From: Theropithecus gelada
Taxonomy: Eukaryota; Chordata; Mammalia; Primates; Cercopithecidae
DNA: 64,000 nucleotides
Assembly: GCF_003255815.1 (NCBI RefSeq)
Contig: NC_037674.1
Span: forward strand, 4,418,430 to 4,482,429
Direction: 5' to 3'
Positions within the stretch are counted from its first letter, which is position 1. Each line of letters starts with the position of its first letter. A model generated the notes under the pieces. The model did not search any database. It worked only from the letters and a program-made list of their open reading frames with translations, and was not told the origin of the DNA. Shown in pieces: positions 47,841-59,819 of the stretch. The translations under genes and the position numbers were made by a program.

Positions 47841-47940
47841 GGAGAGCATTAGGAAGAATAGCTAATGGATTCTGGACTTAATACCTAGGTGATGGGATTA
47901 GCTGTGCAGCAAACTACCATGGCACACGTTTACCTTTTCT
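47841..47940 (+). mobile_element. L1 3' UTR fragment
   Basis: agcattaggaagaatagcta ... 'tgatgggattagctgtgcagcaaactaccatggcacac' is an L1 3' end piece, separate from the L1 ending at 47667. 47681-47840 between them holds nothing I recognise. Confidence 0.65.
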
Positions 47941-47994
47941 AATAATGATATATTTATCTATTCCAGAATACCACGTGACAATTACTGTCAGGTA

Positions 47995-48257
47995 TTTTTT
48001 TTTTTTTTTTTTTTTTGAGACGGAGTCTCGCTCTGTCGCCCAGGCTGGAGTGCAGTGGCACAATCTCGGCTCACTGCAAGCTCCGCCTCCCGGGTTCACG
48101 GCATTCTCCTGCCTCAGCCTCCGAGTAGCTGGGACTACAGGCGTCACCACCACACCCGGCTAATTTTTTGTATTTTTAGTAGAGACGGGGTTTCACCGTG
48201 TTAGCCAGGATGGTCTCAATCTCCTGACCTCGTGATTCACCCGCCTCGGCCTCCCAA
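47995..48257 (-). mobile_element. AluY, truncated at its 5' end
   Basis: Minus-strand AluY with well-kept CpGs. It ends at 'cctcccaaa', so the first 40 or so bases of the element are lost. Its diagnostic bases are of the common AluY type, not the monkey type. Confidence 0.88.
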
Positions 48258-51200
48258 ATTTTTCTTATTAGTACTTGGTGCCTAACAAATTACTACATAC
48301 CTTAGTGGCTCAAAGTCACATACGTATTACTCACAGTTTCTCTGAGTCTTCAGTCCAGATGCAGATGGTGACCCACGCCGAGGCTCAGCTGGAGAAGGGT
48401 CTCCTTCCAAGATCACGTGATTGCTCTTCGGATGCACTTCCCTGCCCCAATCAAGAGGAACTGACTAGGTGTGTCATTGGAATCTCCTAAACAATTAATA
48501 CTGATTTATCACCAATTCTTCAAAAACAACAACAAAAACTGAAGAGGACATCATTTCTCATTGCCCACTATGAGTTAGTTTACCCTGATACCACAACTAG
48601 ACAAACACGTTTCAAATAATGAAAATTAAGAATAATACACCCTAAGAATCAGGTAAAGGCAAAAACCATCAAGGAAATCTTAGCAAAACAAGTCAGCAGC
48701 CCATAGAAAGTATTATACACTCTGTCAAGGGTATTTACCTTGGGAAAGCAAAATTTGGTTCAACATTCAAGTACAATTAATGCCATGCACTATATTAATA
48801 CAATAAATCATAAAACTACATAATCATCTCAAAGGATGCACAAGTTCTTGAAAATTCCCAAACTCACTGTGATAAAAATTCAACAAACAAGGCAGATAAG
48901 GGAATTGTCTTCACTTTAAAGGGCATCCATGAAAAACTCACATATCATCATAAGTTACCTGAAATGTTTACTAATTTTTCCAAGATTAGAAACAAGACAA
49001 GAATTTCCACTCTTGACACTTGCTTTGAACATCGTACTGGAGGCTGTGCTCAGGGCAATTAGTCTAGAAAAATACAAATATAAAACAACCAGTATGAAAA
49101 GGAAATCAAACTCTGTTTGCAAACGGCATTAACTTATGTATAAAACAAATATGTTTAAAATTTAGAAATGAGTTCAACAAATTTGCAATACAGAAGCTCT
49201 ATAAAATCCTTTGAAATTCTATACAGTAAGTAGTTAATAATCTAAAAACAAAACTCAGAAAACCATTTGAGATGACATCAAAAATACTTAGGAATAAGTT
49301 TATCAAATTAGGTATAAGATGTACACAAAAATTATAAAAAACATATTGATCAAAATTAAATAAATGTAAAATCTTTCAATGTTCATTTATTAGGAAGATT
49401 AATATTGTTACGTTGGCAGTATTTTCCAAAAGGATCTATAGATTTAATGCAACCTCTATCAAAATCCCAAAATTTAGGGGAAGGAAATGTCTCCTAAAAT
49501 CACAAGCTTTCTTATGAGTTTCTGTCCCTTAAATTTCCCCTAAATTGACAACATTTTCTAAAGTTCATATACAATACAGTACAGCCAGAGCAGCCTACAT
49601 AATCTTGAAAAAGTAATAAAAGGTTGGCATAGTAGACACATACTTCCTGATTTCAAAACTTACTACAAAGTAAGAGTAATCAAATTTTGTGGTAGTAGTA
49701 TAAGGATATATTCATATTGTTCAATGGAATGGAATATAATGCTCAAAAATAAACTCTCACATTTATATGAAATAATTGTATACTGCAGTCATATAAATTA
49801 GGTATGGAGAAATTGTTTTCATCAAGTATTTCTGGAAGAAGTGGGTAACAACATGTACTCAGACTCCTGCCTTACACCAAAAACTTGATTCAGAATGATC
49901 ATACATCAAGTATAAGAACCAAATAGGTACAAACTGTAGAAAAGAACATATGAGTACATCTTTGTGGTCCTATGTTAAACAATGTTTCCTAAGATATGAC
50001 ACTGAAAGCACAAGCAAAAGATGGAAAAAATAAACACATATTTAACTTCATTATAATTGAAAACTTTTGAAGTTAAAAGTACACCATCAAATACAGAGAA
50101 ACCCAAAGAATGGGAGAAAATGTTTGCTAATTGTATAGGTGATAATGGTCTATTATCCAGAATATATGGCAATATCTTACACTTCAAAGATAAAACGGCA
50201 AATATCCCAATCAAAATTGGAAAATTATTCAAGTAGCCAACTCTCCAAAAGGCTATTATCATATCCAAAATCACATGAAAAGGCACTCAATGCCTTTTGA
50301 CATTAGGAGGTGAGAGAATGGCAGGACTTGTTTTCTGTTAACAACCCCTACTGAACAAAACAAGATCTGTTCCACACAGGATAAAGTAAAGAAACCATCA
50401 GAAACCAGCAGATGGAGACAAAAGTGATCCTGGCTATGCTCATAGCTCACTGCCATAAGACACTCCCAACAGCACCACGACTGTTTACAAATTCCTTTGC
50501 AACCACCCGCAGTTTCAATGGCAACAACCCAGAAGTTATTGCCCCTTTCTTAGAAAGTCCTAAATAACCTGCCCCCTAATTTGCATTGACCAACTCCTCA
50601 ATTTGCATGTAATTGAAAGTGGATTTACCTTAGTATAAATACAGTTGACAAAAGGCCACAGGTTGCCAACTCTGGATGCAATGCCTATGTGTTACTCCTG
50701 CTCTGCAAGAAGCAATACTCAATAAAAAATTGCTGTCTAATACCAGCAGCTCAACTTTAAATTATTCTGTGGGCAAACTAAGAACCCTCCCAGTCTAAGC
50801 CCTAATTTGGGGGCGCAACTATCCTGCAATTATTAGTGGAAGGAAAATCTAAACAATCATGAAATATACTTCAAAAATCTAAATGTCATATTGCTAAGTA
50901 AAAACATGTAAGTTGGAAAAGACAAAACACTGTGTAATTCCCTTTGTATGATTCTAGAAAAAGTATAGTGATAGTAAAGAATTCAGTGGTAATAAGGGGC
51001 TTAGGACAGAGAGAAAGGTTGAATCGGTGAAGTACAGGAGATTTCTTTTGGGCAGTGAAATTACTTTCTCTGATACTGTAATGGTGGATAGGTAAGAATG
51101 TTTGCCATATACTGAAGAAGTTTATAATAGAATTTTACACACATATCAGTGTATACTTGCTCACAAATATACACATGTATATTTGCTCTGTCAGCCAAGA

Positions 51201-51848
51201 AAGCCATGATTTAACAGAAACCCCAAGAATAATTAGTAGATCCAGTGAGTGCCCAGATCTTCTTTTCTATTCTATTTTCCAGTAAATGTGAAATGGTGAA
51301 TACTAGGCTGGGGAAGAGAAAAAACACATTCAGCCTATAGTGCCTAGTAGTGCCAGAGCTAAAAACAATGACAAACAACATAATCAACCAACCAAACACA
51401 TAACAACATCAAACCATAATTATTGAGGTATCAGTGGGCAACACTGGAACAAATTTAGCACGAAAATCAATGAAGTAGTAATAAGTGGAATAAGTAATGA
51501 GTGGAAATTAGGTATCTATGTTGATATACTGATTTAAATAAATGACTGGATAAATATACAAAAAATATAGACAAACGTCCAAATAGGTTTAAAACAAAAA
51601 AATCTGCCTCATCAGGAGGGGATTGTGATTGCCCCACTTCCTCAGTGTATGTTGTATATACTCACATTTTTTTTTCGAAACATACAATATGGAAAGGTGG
51701 AAAAAGAGTAATTTTGCAGTGGAGAAATCTGATAAGAATGATCTCACAGTTATAAAGCAGGTTAGTAATATTTACCCTTGACGTGATGTGATAGCATTTT
51801 CCCTGTGTGGTCTTCCTCCTTTTAAACCAAGAAACTGGATCATTTTAG
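48258..51848 (+). mobile_element. Unit B: old L1M-bearing duplicated DNA
   Basis: 48258-48500 resembles 56800-57040 (the 'tcagctggagaagggtctccttccaag' landmark). 48740-50290 is old L1 ORF2, parallel to 57300-58500. 50850-51200 and 51280-51430 parallel 58600-59040 and 59410-59570. A solo LTR interrupts it. 51430-51848 has no other element. No coding potential. Confidence 0.58.
50311..50828 (+). repeat. Solo class I LTR in unit B
   Basis: Starts tgagagaatggcagg, ends atcctgca. Contains tataaata near 50634 and caataaaaaattgctg near 50720 (TATA and poly(A) boxes), then a U5-like pyrimidine-rich end. The matching place in unit D (near 58500) is uninterrupted. Family unassigned. Confidence 0.65.
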
Positions 51849-52149
51849 GCCAGGCGCTGTGGCCTCACACCTGTAATCCCAACACTTCAGGAGACTGAGG
51901 CGAGTGGATCAAATGAGGTCAGGAGTTTGACACCAGCCTGGCCAACATAATGAAACCCCATCTCCACTAAAAATACAAAAATTAGCCGGGCATGGTGGCA
52001 CACACCTGTAATCCCAGCTACTCGGGAAGCTAAAGCACAAGAATCTCTTGAACCTCAGAGGCGGAAGTTGCAGTGAGTCAAGATCATGCCACTGTACCCC
52101 AGCCTGCGTGACACAGTGAAAGATCCTGTCCCAAAAAACGAACAAAAAA
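51849..52149 (+). mobile_element. Alu element
   Basis: Dimeric AluS/J-grade element, plus strand, ending in an irregular A-rich tail. Confidence 0.9.
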
Positions 52150-52300
52150 TTTGAATCAATTCATAATTCAAAGTCCACCTTCAAAACAACCTAAGGGGAG
52201 AAATGTTTGCAAATCATAAAACTGATAGCAGTATTCAAAATACAGAAAACATCTCACAAGTGAAAAATTAAAAGTGACATATCCTAATTAAAAGTGGGTG

Positions 52301-52606
52301 AGGTTGAGTGTGGTGGCTGACATCTGTAATCCCAGTGCTTTGGGAGGCCGAGGTGGAAGAATCAATTGAGGCCAGGAGTTTGAGCCCAGTCTATGCAACA
52401 TAGTGAGACCCTGTCTCCACATTTTTTTTTATTAGTGGGGTATGGTAGCATGCACGTGTAGTCTCATCTACTTGAGACAGTGAGGTACGAGAATCGCTTG
52501 AGTGCAGGAATTTGAGGCTACAGTGAGCTACAGTGATCACCCCAGTGCACAGCCTGGGTGAAAGAGCAAGACCCCATTTCTACAAAAATTGAAATACATA
52601 AATAAA
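52301..52606 (+). mobile_element. Old Alu (AluJ-grade)
   Basis: Plus-strand Alu with many substitutions ('gaggttgagtgtggtggctgacatctg'). The A-rich tail ends in an aaataaaag-like region. Confidence 0.85.
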
Positions 52607-52753
52607 AGTGTGTAAATATTGTGAATATACTTTTTCCTTCAAAGATAGACTATACAGATGTCCAAAAGGCACATGAAAAGTTGCTCAACACCTGACCTTT
52701 CGACTAAAATGCAAATCTGAACCAAGAGACACTTCACAAACTTAAAAACATAT

Positions 52754-53055
52754 TATTATTATTATTATTATTCTGAGATGGAGTCTCGCTCTATCACTCA
52801 GGCTGGAATGCCGTGACACAATCTCGGCTCACTGCAAGCTCCGCCTCCCGGGTTCACGCCATTCTCCTGCCTCAGCCTCCCGAGTAGCTGAAACTACAGG
52901 TGCCCGCCACCACACCTGGCTAACTTTTTTTTATTTTCAGTGGAGATAGGGTTTCATTGTGTTAGCCAGGATGGTCTTGATCTCCTGAACTCGTGATTTG
53001 CCCACCTCAGCCTCCCAAAGTGTTGGGATTACAGGCGTGAGCCACCGCACTTGGC
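52754..53055 (-). mobile_element. AluY-grade element with TTA-repeat tail
   Basis: Minus strand. The poly(T) side has become (TTA)n at 52752-52772. Flanked by cttaaaRRcatat (52741-52753 and 53056-53068). Confidence 0.9.
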
Positions 53056-55120
53056 CTTAAAGGCATATTTTTAAGCAAAAGAAGCCAGTTTGAGGAGAGT
53101 GAATTCTGTGGGTAATTAAATTTAAATGACATTGTGACAAGGTGTAATTATAGAGACAGTAAAAAGATTAGTAGGTACCAGGGACTGAAGAGAAAAAGGC
53201 TGAATAGGTAAAAAATATCTTTACAGTGAAATTATTTTCTATGGTACTGGAATGGTGGGCAAATGATACTATTTTTCAAATCCTGAAGAATTTTACATCA
53301 CAAAGTGTGAACATAGATATATGCAAATTAAAAACATTACTTAGTAGATTGGGGAATCCCAGGGAGCAACACAGACAACATAATTTAAGTGTGTAACACA
53401 TGTATGAAAAAAACTCATGAAGGGAGTGGGTGAAAAAGAGACTGACCAAAGTAACTTAGGAAATAAGGGGAGATTCGCAGTCTAAAACATTTGTGGTTTG
53501 CACATGAGCATCTTACTTAGTTGGTGCAGACATTTTCCACTACCAATTTGGAAACCACTCTGCAAGTGGTTTGGATTTCGATAATTACACAAAGGAGGTA
53601 AACTGTTTCACTGTCAAAGTGGGAGATTGCCTACAAGTAGTAGAAACGAAAAAATTGATTCATGGGGTACTGGATTAGATCATGTGGTACTGAGGACATT
53701 AGTAGGAATTCATATTTGACTGTATATACATATGTAGATCAAATGTAGAAATATGTGTGAGTGTGTAGATACACATACGTTGTGTGTGTGTATATATGTG
53801 TATGTGAGAGTTAGTATACACACATATATTCCATTGCCTTGTTAGCTGACAGCTTAGAATCAACAGATCCCTAGTAGAAATGGGAACACACATAGACCAA
53901 ATCTTTTTTTCTAATACCATGCACAAAAACAAGAAACTATGATTCCTTGAAAAATAGTCAATACCTGGCATGCACAGAGAAACAACACAACAAGCCTGGA
54001 ACACCTTAAAGTGCTAGCAAGTAAAATCTTGCTAACGAACAACAGAATCAACCAACCAACGAAACAAACAAAATCCAACAGCAATGACGTTGACAATTCC
54101 AAATGGTACAGGAGCCGACAGAAAGACCTTCCAATGACAAACCCTGAAACAATTTGAGCAGCAAAGTAAATAAATTAGTGTAAGTATAGCTTACAATACT
54201 TATCTATAATTTTATATAATATCCCATATAAATAACTGACTTAAAAATATAAAACAAATCATGGAGAATAGATAAATTGCCTACAGAAAAGAAATGCAAA
54301 TGATATTTCTACCAGCACTGCCAATAAAATGTAAAGCACAATTTCTCACTTGTTGAATATGTTTTGTATTTAGTGACTTTAAAATAAAAGCATGGGGAAA
54401 TAGATTCATTAATAAGTACACCTGGTATGTCATCAGAATGGTATATATCCTCTGTGGTTTTTCTCACCTAAACCCACACTAATCAAATCATCAGAAAAAC
54501 ATCAAAGAACTTCCAACTTCCAAATGTAGGTGTAAGTATCATGAAAAAAAAAAAAAAAAAAGGAAAATTTGAGAACCTGGCACAGTGGAGAAGAGCACAA
54601 AGAGACATGATATTTAAATATGATGTGGTATCCTGGATGGTATCCTGGAACAGAAAATTGACATTAAGGCAAAAATTAATTTGCAAACAATCAATAGAAA
54701 CAGGACGTGAAGCTAGACAACCAGTTAGACCAAAAATTCTCAGAAGGGAGTATGCCTTAACCCTAAAGAGACCTAGAAGAGCCATGGCAAGATAAGGGCG
54801 TTTATAACCCTGTCTTAACCATATGAACAGGCGCTCCCCATGCGTCCGTTTATAGGCTCTCCACGAGGGTCGCAGTCCATTCCCAGAGCTATAAACATCT
54901 GCTTTTCTGGGATAGCAATCTTGGTGACACTTAATGCATGCACTTGTTAAATGAATGAAAATGTATAATAATGGTGTGACAATTGTGAAAAAATATCCCA
55001 CATAGTGATGTAAAAAGTTAATAATAAAGAAAACACTGTGTTGGATAGATATACATACACTTTCCATAGTGACTTCCAATGGTTCTGTAAACTTAAAACT
55101 ATTCTAAAATAGAAAAAATA
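53056..55120 (+). mobile_element. Unit C: duplicated DNA ending in old L1M 3' UTR
   Basis: 53060-54080 parallels 58600-59570. 54480-55115 is an old L1M 3' end (landmark 'atcctggaacagaaaattgacatta'), parallel to 61757-62110. A poly(A) run lies at 54543-54560. The 198-codon minus frame 54483-55079 is a composite of this L1M and the LTR fragment inside it, not a gene. A TG/TA-rich run lies at 53757-53830. Confidence 0.55.
54681..54927 (-). repeat. Inverted partial copy of an ERVK-type LTR interior
   Basis: 247 bp whose reverse complement matches 55851-56097 without gaps and with about nine mismatches. It lacks both LTR ends and any target duplication that I can find, and lies in the L1M 3' UTR of unit C in place of some of its sequence. 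Confidence 0.88.
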
Positions 55121-55640
55121 CATTTTCTTTTTCTTAATCCACTGTCAAGATTAATAACCAAATATTGTCTCTCACTTATGCATCACATATGTTCCATCCT
55201 CTCTTTTACCCTGGTGAATGTTACTGTAACATTGAATTTGCTTTTTGTCATTCTCTTATTCTTGTTTATTATTTTCTATATTTGCATTTCTAAACAATAT
55301 ACTGTTCAGGTTTTTTGTTTTCAAAGTTAGATAAATATGTGTGTAAGTTAATGTGTAATCTCAGTCAAATTTTGAGAAAATATAACATATCCATATTGTG
55401 TGATACAGCCTAAAAAATACTTGGTAAGTTCTTTTCACATGGGTCAACATCAAAAAAATAAATAATGATGGGGAAACTGATGCAGATTGAACAGAACCTG
55501 ATGTGGCAGGTAGGTTCTAAGATGCTTCCCAATGATCTACAACTCTAGATAACGCAAAACTCTATTTTAATACTCTCCCTGTGAGGATTAGACTGCTATA
55601 CCACATGTATAAACAAACAAAAAAGGGGCAAAATATATGG
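55121..55640. other. Unclassified AT-rich stretch
   Basis: No repeat, ORF or RNA motif that I recognise. Confidence 0.4.
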
Positions 55641-55646
55641 AACAAT

Positions 55647-56534
55647 TGTAGGGAGACCCCCTGAAACTATTGCTACAGAATAAAAGATGAAATGCTCCTG
55701 TTTGTAAATACACATTTGTAAATACAAAATTGCATGCAGGATTGTGTAAAGACAATGCCAGGTTGGACTGACAGAATGAGCCAACAGTGCTTGATGTGCT
55801 TCCTCCTGCAGACAGCCTACGAATGGACGTGCAGTCAGGGAGGTTTCATATCACCAAGATTCCTATCCCAGAAAAGCAGATGTTCATAGCTCTAGGAACG
55901 GACTGCGACCCTCGTGGAGAGCCTATAAACGGACGCATGGGGAGCACCTATCCATATGGTTAAGACAGGGTTATAAACGCCCTTATCTTGCCATAGCTCC
56001 TCTAGGTCTCTTTAGGGTTAAGGCATACTCCCTTCTGAGAATTTTTGGTCTAACTGGTTGTCTAGCTTCACGTCCTGTTTCTATTGATTGTTTGCAAGCA
56101 GCTTTTGCTGCAACTGTTACTGCTGATTAATATCTTGCTAATCATAGGTTATGGATAAGATTGTGTTTCTGTTTTAAGGCTCTGTTAGAAATTGCTGATG
56201 CACACACTATATTGTAAATTCTTACTTCTGTATACTGTACTTCTGCATACCGATGTTATGTTAAAGAATTACATCATTCCCATGTGACCATCTCACCTCA
56301 TAATCGAATGACCCTAAATCCCTCACTAACCTACCCCTGCCCTCACTAAACTTAATAATAAATGCTGGTATATCCAGTGCATTATTGGCACCGCGGGACC
56401 AGAAGGCGGTGACCCCCCTGGACCCAGCTTTCTCTATATCTTGTGTGTGTCTATTATTTCTCGACCTGCTGATCCGCCTGGGAACAAAGAGAGAGCCCCG
56501 TTGCACTGCGGGCTGCTGGCCAGATCCTGCAATA
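55647..56534 (+). repeat. Solo ERVK-type LTR (MER11-like)
   Basis: Starts tgtagggagaccccctg and ends gatcctgcaata, 888 bp, with aacaat on both sides (55641-55646 and 56535-56540). A 6-bp duplication is the rule for class II (beta-like) elements. Poly(A) signal aataaa near 56360. The terminal CA seems to have become TA. I believe the family is MER11 (HML-8 LTR). This needs a library check. Confidence 0.75.
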
Positions 56535-56540
56535 AACAAT

Positions 56541-59500
56541 GGCTTGTAAGACAGATTATATCAAACAATGAAGGACAGTGATATCTGAGACAGACAAGAC
56601 AGTGACATGAGCCCTACCATTGTCTCAAGATAATGCTTTGGTAGAGTTTCCATCCTGTAGTGTAGCATGGACTTTTGAATATACTCCGAGTTTTTGAGTT
56701 AAGAAGATGGAACTGAGAGTCAAGAACAAATGAGCTGAGTTTCATGAAGCCATTCTCCAAGTGGTAAGAATAGGAGAGAGCATTCATGCCAGCATCCATG
56801 CAGGCTGGGTTATTTATTTCTGCATAAATTATAACATACTAGATGGCTCAAAACCTCATGCACACATGACAGTTTTCTCTGGATCATGAATCCAGATGTA
56901 GATCATGGCCAAGGATGAGGTCTCAAGTGAAGGTTCAGCTGGGGAAGGATCCTCTTCCAAGCTCATATGATTGTTGTTAGGAGTCAAGATCCGGTACTGG
57001 TTGAAATGACTTCACTGGTAAACTATTCAATCCTGGAAATAACTAATAACAATCTACCACAAATTCTTAAAACTTAAACAACTTAAAACTTACACAAAAA
57101 TGACAAAAGTGGAGAAGAGATCACTTTCCAATGTATACTATTAGTGAATTTATATGATGCTAAAACTAAAGGAAGACATTGCAAGGTAGAAAAATTAAGA
57201 TCAATGTTTTGTAACTTCTAAAGTAAATATTCTTAGGAAGTGCCAGCAAAACAAGTCAGCAAATGTAAAAAGAATTATATACCATCATTCAGGGTATTTG
57301 GCTCAGAAATGCAAATTTGGTTCAACATATAAAATAATTAGTGTAATGTCCTTTATCAATAAAATCAAATACAAAAGCCATGTGATCATCCCAAAAGATG
57401 CAGAATATTCACTTGAAAAATTCAAAATCAATTTGTGATAATAATACAAAGCAAATTAAGCCTATGAGAAAGCTTTCTTTACCTTAAAGGGCATTCATGA
57501 AAACTTCACATATCATCACAATTTATCTGAAAGGCTCAAGTTTTTTCCACAAGATTAGAAACAAGACCAGACCACTCTTGACACTTTTTTCAACATTGTA
57601 CAGGAGTATGTAAACAGGGTAAATAGTTAATAAAAATGAACACAAGATTTAATATTGCTAAGTGGCAGTATTTTTCAAATTCACATATAGATGCGATGCA
57701 ATGTCTTTAAAAAATAGAAGGTGACTTTTTTTCTAACTTGACAAGCTGCTTCTACAATTCGTGTATAATGCAATACAGCCAGAAACTTTTCAAATGAAAA
57801 GCAGAGTTCACAAAGTAGACTCATGCATTCAAATTTCAAAAGTTACTACAAAGCAATCATAATCAAGATTTGTGGTACTAGTATAAACACAGACTTACAG
57901 ATAAAAGGAATATAATAGAACTGAATTCCAAAAATTACCCTTTTCCTTTATGGTCAAATGAATTTACAAAGTTGCTAAGTAAATTCAATACGCAAAATAG
58001 GTTTCCATCAAATGTTGCTAGGACAATTGAGTATCCAAAAGCAAAGTGAACTTCTCTTTCACACCATATACATAACTGGATCAAAATGATCATATATCCA
58101 AATTTGGAGCTAAATATACCAGACCCACAGAAGATAATATGGGAATACATATTTGTGGTCTTAGGTTAAACAATAATTTGTGATTTCTAAGGTATGACAG
58201 CTAAAGCCCAAAAAAAGTTAAGTAAAAAACATGAATATATTGAACTTTATAGAATTAAAATCTTTTGGAAATCAGAGTATCTCATTAAAAGCGAAAAGAT
58301 AACACAAAGTGTAGAAGAAAATCTTTGCAATCACATAGCAGAAAAGGGTCTATTATCTACAGCATATAAAAATATTTTACTACTAAAAAATAAACAAATA
58401 TCACAATCAGATTGGTAAATTATTTTAATAGCTATATCTCCAAAGATACTATAGTCATGTACAGTTACCACATGATGTGAGGCCTCAGTCTTTTGGCATT
58501 AGGAAAATACAAATCTAAACAACCATGAAATACACTTCACAAATCTAAAGGGCATATTGCAAAAAAACAAAGCAAATTTTAAAAGGCAAAATACGTGTGT
58601 GATTCTAGTTATGTGACACTCTGGAAAGTGAAAGCACACAGAGACAACAACATGTTTGGTATTTACCAGGGGCTTGGAAGAGGCAGGTCAAACTGGTAAG
58701 ACACAGCAGATTTCCTCTGGGAAGTGAAATTATTGTAATATCATACTGTAATGATAAATACATGATATTTTACAAATCCTAAATAACTTTATAATACAAA
58801 TAAGCAAATTAAAAATCTTATACAGTAGGTAGGAGATAGCATGGGGCCATGCACATAATGTAACTGTATATCACTGAAATAACCTCACTGAAGGGAGTGG
58901 GGGAAAAGCAGCTGACCCAAGGAACTCAGCAAACAAGTGAATATTCTGAGACTACAGGGTGAAGATTGATCCATAAGTACTTTAGCTAGTCAAGTATGCA
59001 TTTCCAATTCTGAAACCACTATACATGTCTTTTGGATTATGTGATTAAATAACAGAACCATCCTTATCACTGTTAGAGTGGTAGGCTACATACAAGTTAG
59101 CAGGAATAGGTGCACTGATTCACGTGGACTGGATGAAATCATGCAGTGCTGGAGCATTATAAGAAATTCATGTTTAAGTTACTAAAAATACAGATCCATG
59201 GTAAAATATTTATATATGTGTATGTATGTGTGCATACATCTAAACTCACATATATCTGTGCATGTGTACATATATACATATGTATATATGTGAATCAGTA
59301 TACATAGATTTATTTGTTCTGTCAGCAGGCAAGATCATGAATACAGATTCTACAGGAGTGATGAACACATGCAGGTGCAGGTCTCCATTTGTAATTCAAC
59401 TTTCCAACAAAAAGAACTAGAGAACTGTGAAAAAAAAAAAAAAAGGTTAACACTAGGCTTGAGAGGGAATCAGCACAATTAGCCTGAGCACCTAGTAAAG

Positions 59501-59815
59501 CCAGAAAAAAATAAAATGCCAAACAACAATGCAAACAACTGAACAACCACATAACAACATCAAAGCTTAATTATGGTGGTGTTTCAAAATTGACAGACGT
59601 TCCAATAGCCAACACTGCAACAATTTAAACAATCAAACAAATGAAGTAATAAAAGTAAAGGGTAAAATAAACACCTACATTTGGATTCTGACATAAAAAA
59701 TGACTGAAAGAAACCTAATAATTATTGAAGGAGAATAGACACACGTTCAACGTTCACGGTGAAAGTTCCAAATAACTTTGGTAGACATTCTACCCATAAA
59801 GTGGAACATGTCTTT
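56541..59815 (+). mobile_element. Unit D: old L1M-bearing duplicated DNA
   Basis: 56800-57040 parallels 48258-48500. 57300-58560 is old L1 ORF2, with the 74-codon frame 58194-58418 a chance survivor of it. 58600-59050 and 59050-59570 parallel the same landmarks in units A, B and C. 56541-56800 is unclassified. A TATG/TGTA-rich run lies at 59210-59300. Confidence 0.58.
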
Positions 59816-59819
59816 TGGG

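Noticed and set aside
53757..53830. Possible functional Z-DNA or regulatory TG repeat
   Set aside because: Short, interrupted TG/TA run, of a type common across the genome and with no supporting context.
54483..55079. 198-codon minus-strand open frame
   Set aside because: It spans a poly(T) run, an old L1M 3' UTR and the inverted LTR fragment. No domain and no codon pattern of a gene.
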